Assembly (NCBI GenBank): GCA_019247395.1
Contig: JAFAOZ010000337.1
Coordinates: 1-6,217, forward strand
Length of the DNA: 6,217 nt
Source of the DNA: Vulcanimicrobiota bacterium
Lineage (GTDB): Bacteria; Vulcanimicrobiota; Vulcanimicrobiia; Vulcanimicrobiales; Vulcanimicrobiaceae
Direction of reading: 5' to 3'
In this document: piece by piece, positions 4,771 through 6,217 of the stretch
How positions within the stretch are numbered: position 1 is the first letter of the stretch
Layout: each line of letters opens with the position of its first letter
Made by a program: the position numbers and the translations under genes
The notes under the pieces: generated by a model
The model's database searches: none
Told to the model about the DNA's origin: nothing
Seen by the model: the letters and a program-made list of their open reading frames with translations, nothing else

Positions 4771-6217
4771 ATGACCGACGATGCCGGCACGATCGTCGTC
4801 GGCGGCGGTCATGCCGGCGTCGAGGCTGCACTTGCGTCGGCGCGTTTAGGCGTTCCGACGCTGTTGCTGACCGGTGATCCGGAAAAGATCTGCACCCTTC
4901 CGTGCAACCCATCCATCGGGGGAAGCGCGAAGGGGCAACTCGTTCGAGAGATTGACGCGCTCGGCGGAGCCATGGCGGGTATTGCGGATCGCTGCAGCCT
5001 GCACGCACGTTTTTTGAACGAAAGCAAAGGCCCGGCGGTGCGAGCGCTGCGTCAGCAAATGGATAAGCCCGCATATGCGCGCGCCGCGCTCGCCTTGCTG
5101 CGCGAGCAGCGCAATTTGACGATCGTCCGTGCGCTCGTTGACGACCTTATCGTGCGTACCGGTAGCATTCGGGGCGTGCGCTGCGCCGACGGCCGCGAGT
5201 TTCGAGCAAAGAGGGTGATCCTTGCTACCGGAACCTTCTTAGGAGGAAAGTCCTTCCGAGGCGATGACGTGCGCGCCGAAGGCCGGTTCGGAGAGCCTCC
5301 GGCAATTGGCTTGGCAGCGTCACTGCGACGGCTCGGCTTTTCGACGGCACGGCTCAAGACCGGAACGCCGCCGCGCATCGATCGGAGCAGTGTGGAGTTC
5401 GACGCTATGCTCTGCCAGTTGCCCAGCCCAACGCCGCTGCTCTTCTCATATACGAGCGAGCCGCGTTTCGGTGGGCCGCAGCTGCCCTGCTACGTCACCG
5501 AGACCAACACGCGTACCCACGCGCTGGTGCGCGAAAATTTACGATATTCACCGCTGTACGGGCTCGATTTGATTCGTGGAATCGGGCCGCGCTATTGTCC
5601 GTCAATCGAAGACAAAGTCATCAAATTCGCCCATAATCCGACGCACCAAATCTTTATCGAACCAGAAGGCTGGGAGGAGCCGACGCTTTACGTCGGAGGT
5701 TTTTCGACCTCGCTGCCTGCTGAAATTCAGCTCGCAATGCTGCGCACGCTGCCGGGCCTGGAGTCGTGCACGATGCTGCGCGCCGGGTATGCCGTCGAGT
5801 ACGACATGGTCCAGCCGACCGAACTCGACGAAACCCTGGAAACACGCCGTATCCGCGGCCTCTATCACTGCGGTCAGCTCAATGGAACTTCGGGCTACGA
5901 AGAAGCCGCGGCCCAGGGGCTGGTCGCCGGCATCAATGCCGCGCGCGCGGCGCTCGGCGACGAGCCGTTGCGCCTGTCGCGATCGCAAGCGTATATCGGC
6001 GTGTTGATCGACGATCTCGTTACGAAGGGCGTCGACGAGCCATACCGCATGCTGACCTCCCGCGCCGAGCATCGCATCGTGCTGCGGCACGACAATGCGG
6101 ATTTGCGCCTCACGCCCGTCGGCCGCGAGATCGGTCTCGTCTCGGACGATGCATGGGATGGGTTCGTGCAGCGCCGCGAGCGGCTGCGGGTCGCGCGCAA
6201 ACGCGCCGAGACCACGC
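4771..6217 (+). CDS. mnmG: tRNA uridine-34 modification enzyme MnmG (GidA), C-terminus cut off
   Basis: The frame is open for 482 codons from ATG 4771 to the window edge; family members have about 620-630 residues, so roughly the last quarter, including the MnmE-interacting helical domain, is missing. MnmG is the FAD- and NADH-dependent partner of MnmE in wobble U34 modification. Visible features are the FAD-binding [12 protein letters not shown] (GxGxxG-type, residues 11-16), [19 protein letters not shown] with conserved Cys45, [47 protein letters not shown] with conserved Cys276, [47 protein letters not shown] and [21 protein letters not shown]. TrmFO, a shorter relative of about 440 residues, is excluded by length and by the RYCPSIEDK block. 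The start is one base after the HdeD-like stop (TGAGATG) with only a weak ribosome binding site, suggesting coupling. Confidence 0.97.
   Translation, partial: MTDDAGTIVVGGGHAGVEAALASARLGVPTLLLTGDPEKICTLPCNPSIGGSAKGQLVREIDALGGAMAGIADRCSLHARFLNESKGPAVRALRQQMDKPAYARAALALLREQRNLTIVRALVDDLIVRTGSIRGVRCADGREFRAKRVILATGTFLGGKSFRGDDVRAEGRFGEPPAIGLAASLRRLGFSTARLKTGTPPRIDRSSVEFDAMLCQLPSPTPLLFSYTSEPRFGGPQLPCYVTETNTRTHALVRENLRYSPLYGLDLIRGIGPRYCPSIEDKVIKFAHNPTHQIFIEPEGWEEPTLYVGGFSTSLPAEIQLAMLRTLPGLESCTMLRAGYAVEYDMVQPTELDETLETRRIRGLYHCGQLNGTSGYEEAAAQGLVAGINAARAALGDEPLRLSRSQAYIGVLIDDLVTKGVDEPYRMLTSRAEHRIVLRHDNADLRLTPVGREIGLVSDDAWDGFVQRRERLRVARKRAETT

Noticed and set aside
4232..4774. 180-codon open frame overlapping the HdeD-like gene in another frame
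   Set aside because: Its translation is Arg-rich and low complexity, typical of a shifted frame in G+C-rich DNA, while the other frame gives a clear six-helix family member.
5602..6090. 162-codon minus-strand open frame opposite mnmG
   Set aside because: It is antisense to conserved MnmG motifs and resembles no known protein; it is a product of third-position G+C bias.

Overview
The window is a compact bacterial housekeeping cluster of high G+C content (roughly 60%, judged by eye). From position 284 onwards every gene lies on the plus strand, in the order rpmH, rnpA, yidD, yidC, khpB (jag), mnmE, a small secreted protein, an HdeD-family membrane protein, and mnmG, which runs off the right edge. 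The first 128 bases hold the 5' end of a divergent minus-strand gene encoding a FabF-type ketoacyl-ACP synthase.

The set rpmH-rnpA-yidD-yidC-jag-mnmE-mnmG is the classical cluster found near the replication origin in many bacteria. Several features point away from Proteobacteria. YidC is the short form without a large periplasmic domain, and a Jag/KhpB protein lies between yidC and mnmE. MnmG carries the PCNPSIGG version of its active-site motif, which I associate with Firmicutes, Cyanobacteria and related lineages. A high-G+C, little-cultured Terrabacteria-side phylum such as Candidatus Eremiobacterota (WPS-2) would fit, but this is only a guess at taxon. dnaA is not beside rpmH; fabF takes that place.

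Layout: 1-128 fabF start (minus); 129-283 divergent intergenic region with a good -10 element and two small hairpins ahead of rpmH; 284-1833 ribosomal protein L34, RNase P protein, YidD and the YidC insertase; 1845-2462 KhpB RNA-binding protein; 2459-3802 MnmE GTPase; 3816-4181 secreted hypothetical; 4209-4769 HdeD-like six-helix membrane protein; 4771-6217 MnmG (about three quarters of the protein).

The genes are packed so that neighbours overlap or lie 1-27 nt apart, with no obvious terminator between them. This suggests one long transcript with translational coupling. The functional themes are translation and tRNA maturation (L34, RNase P, MnmE/MnmG wobble-uridine modification), membrane protein insertion (YidC, YidD) and RNA binding (KhpB). 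The least expected points are the start of mnmE, whose only in-frame start candidate near the family-defined N-terminus is CTG in a CTGA overlap with khpB, and the placement of two envelope genes between mnmE and its partner mnmG. No mobile element, CRISPR array, tRNA or rRNA is visible. I do not see a new multi-gene system; the strongest candidate for undescribed biology is the secreted protein and its placement.
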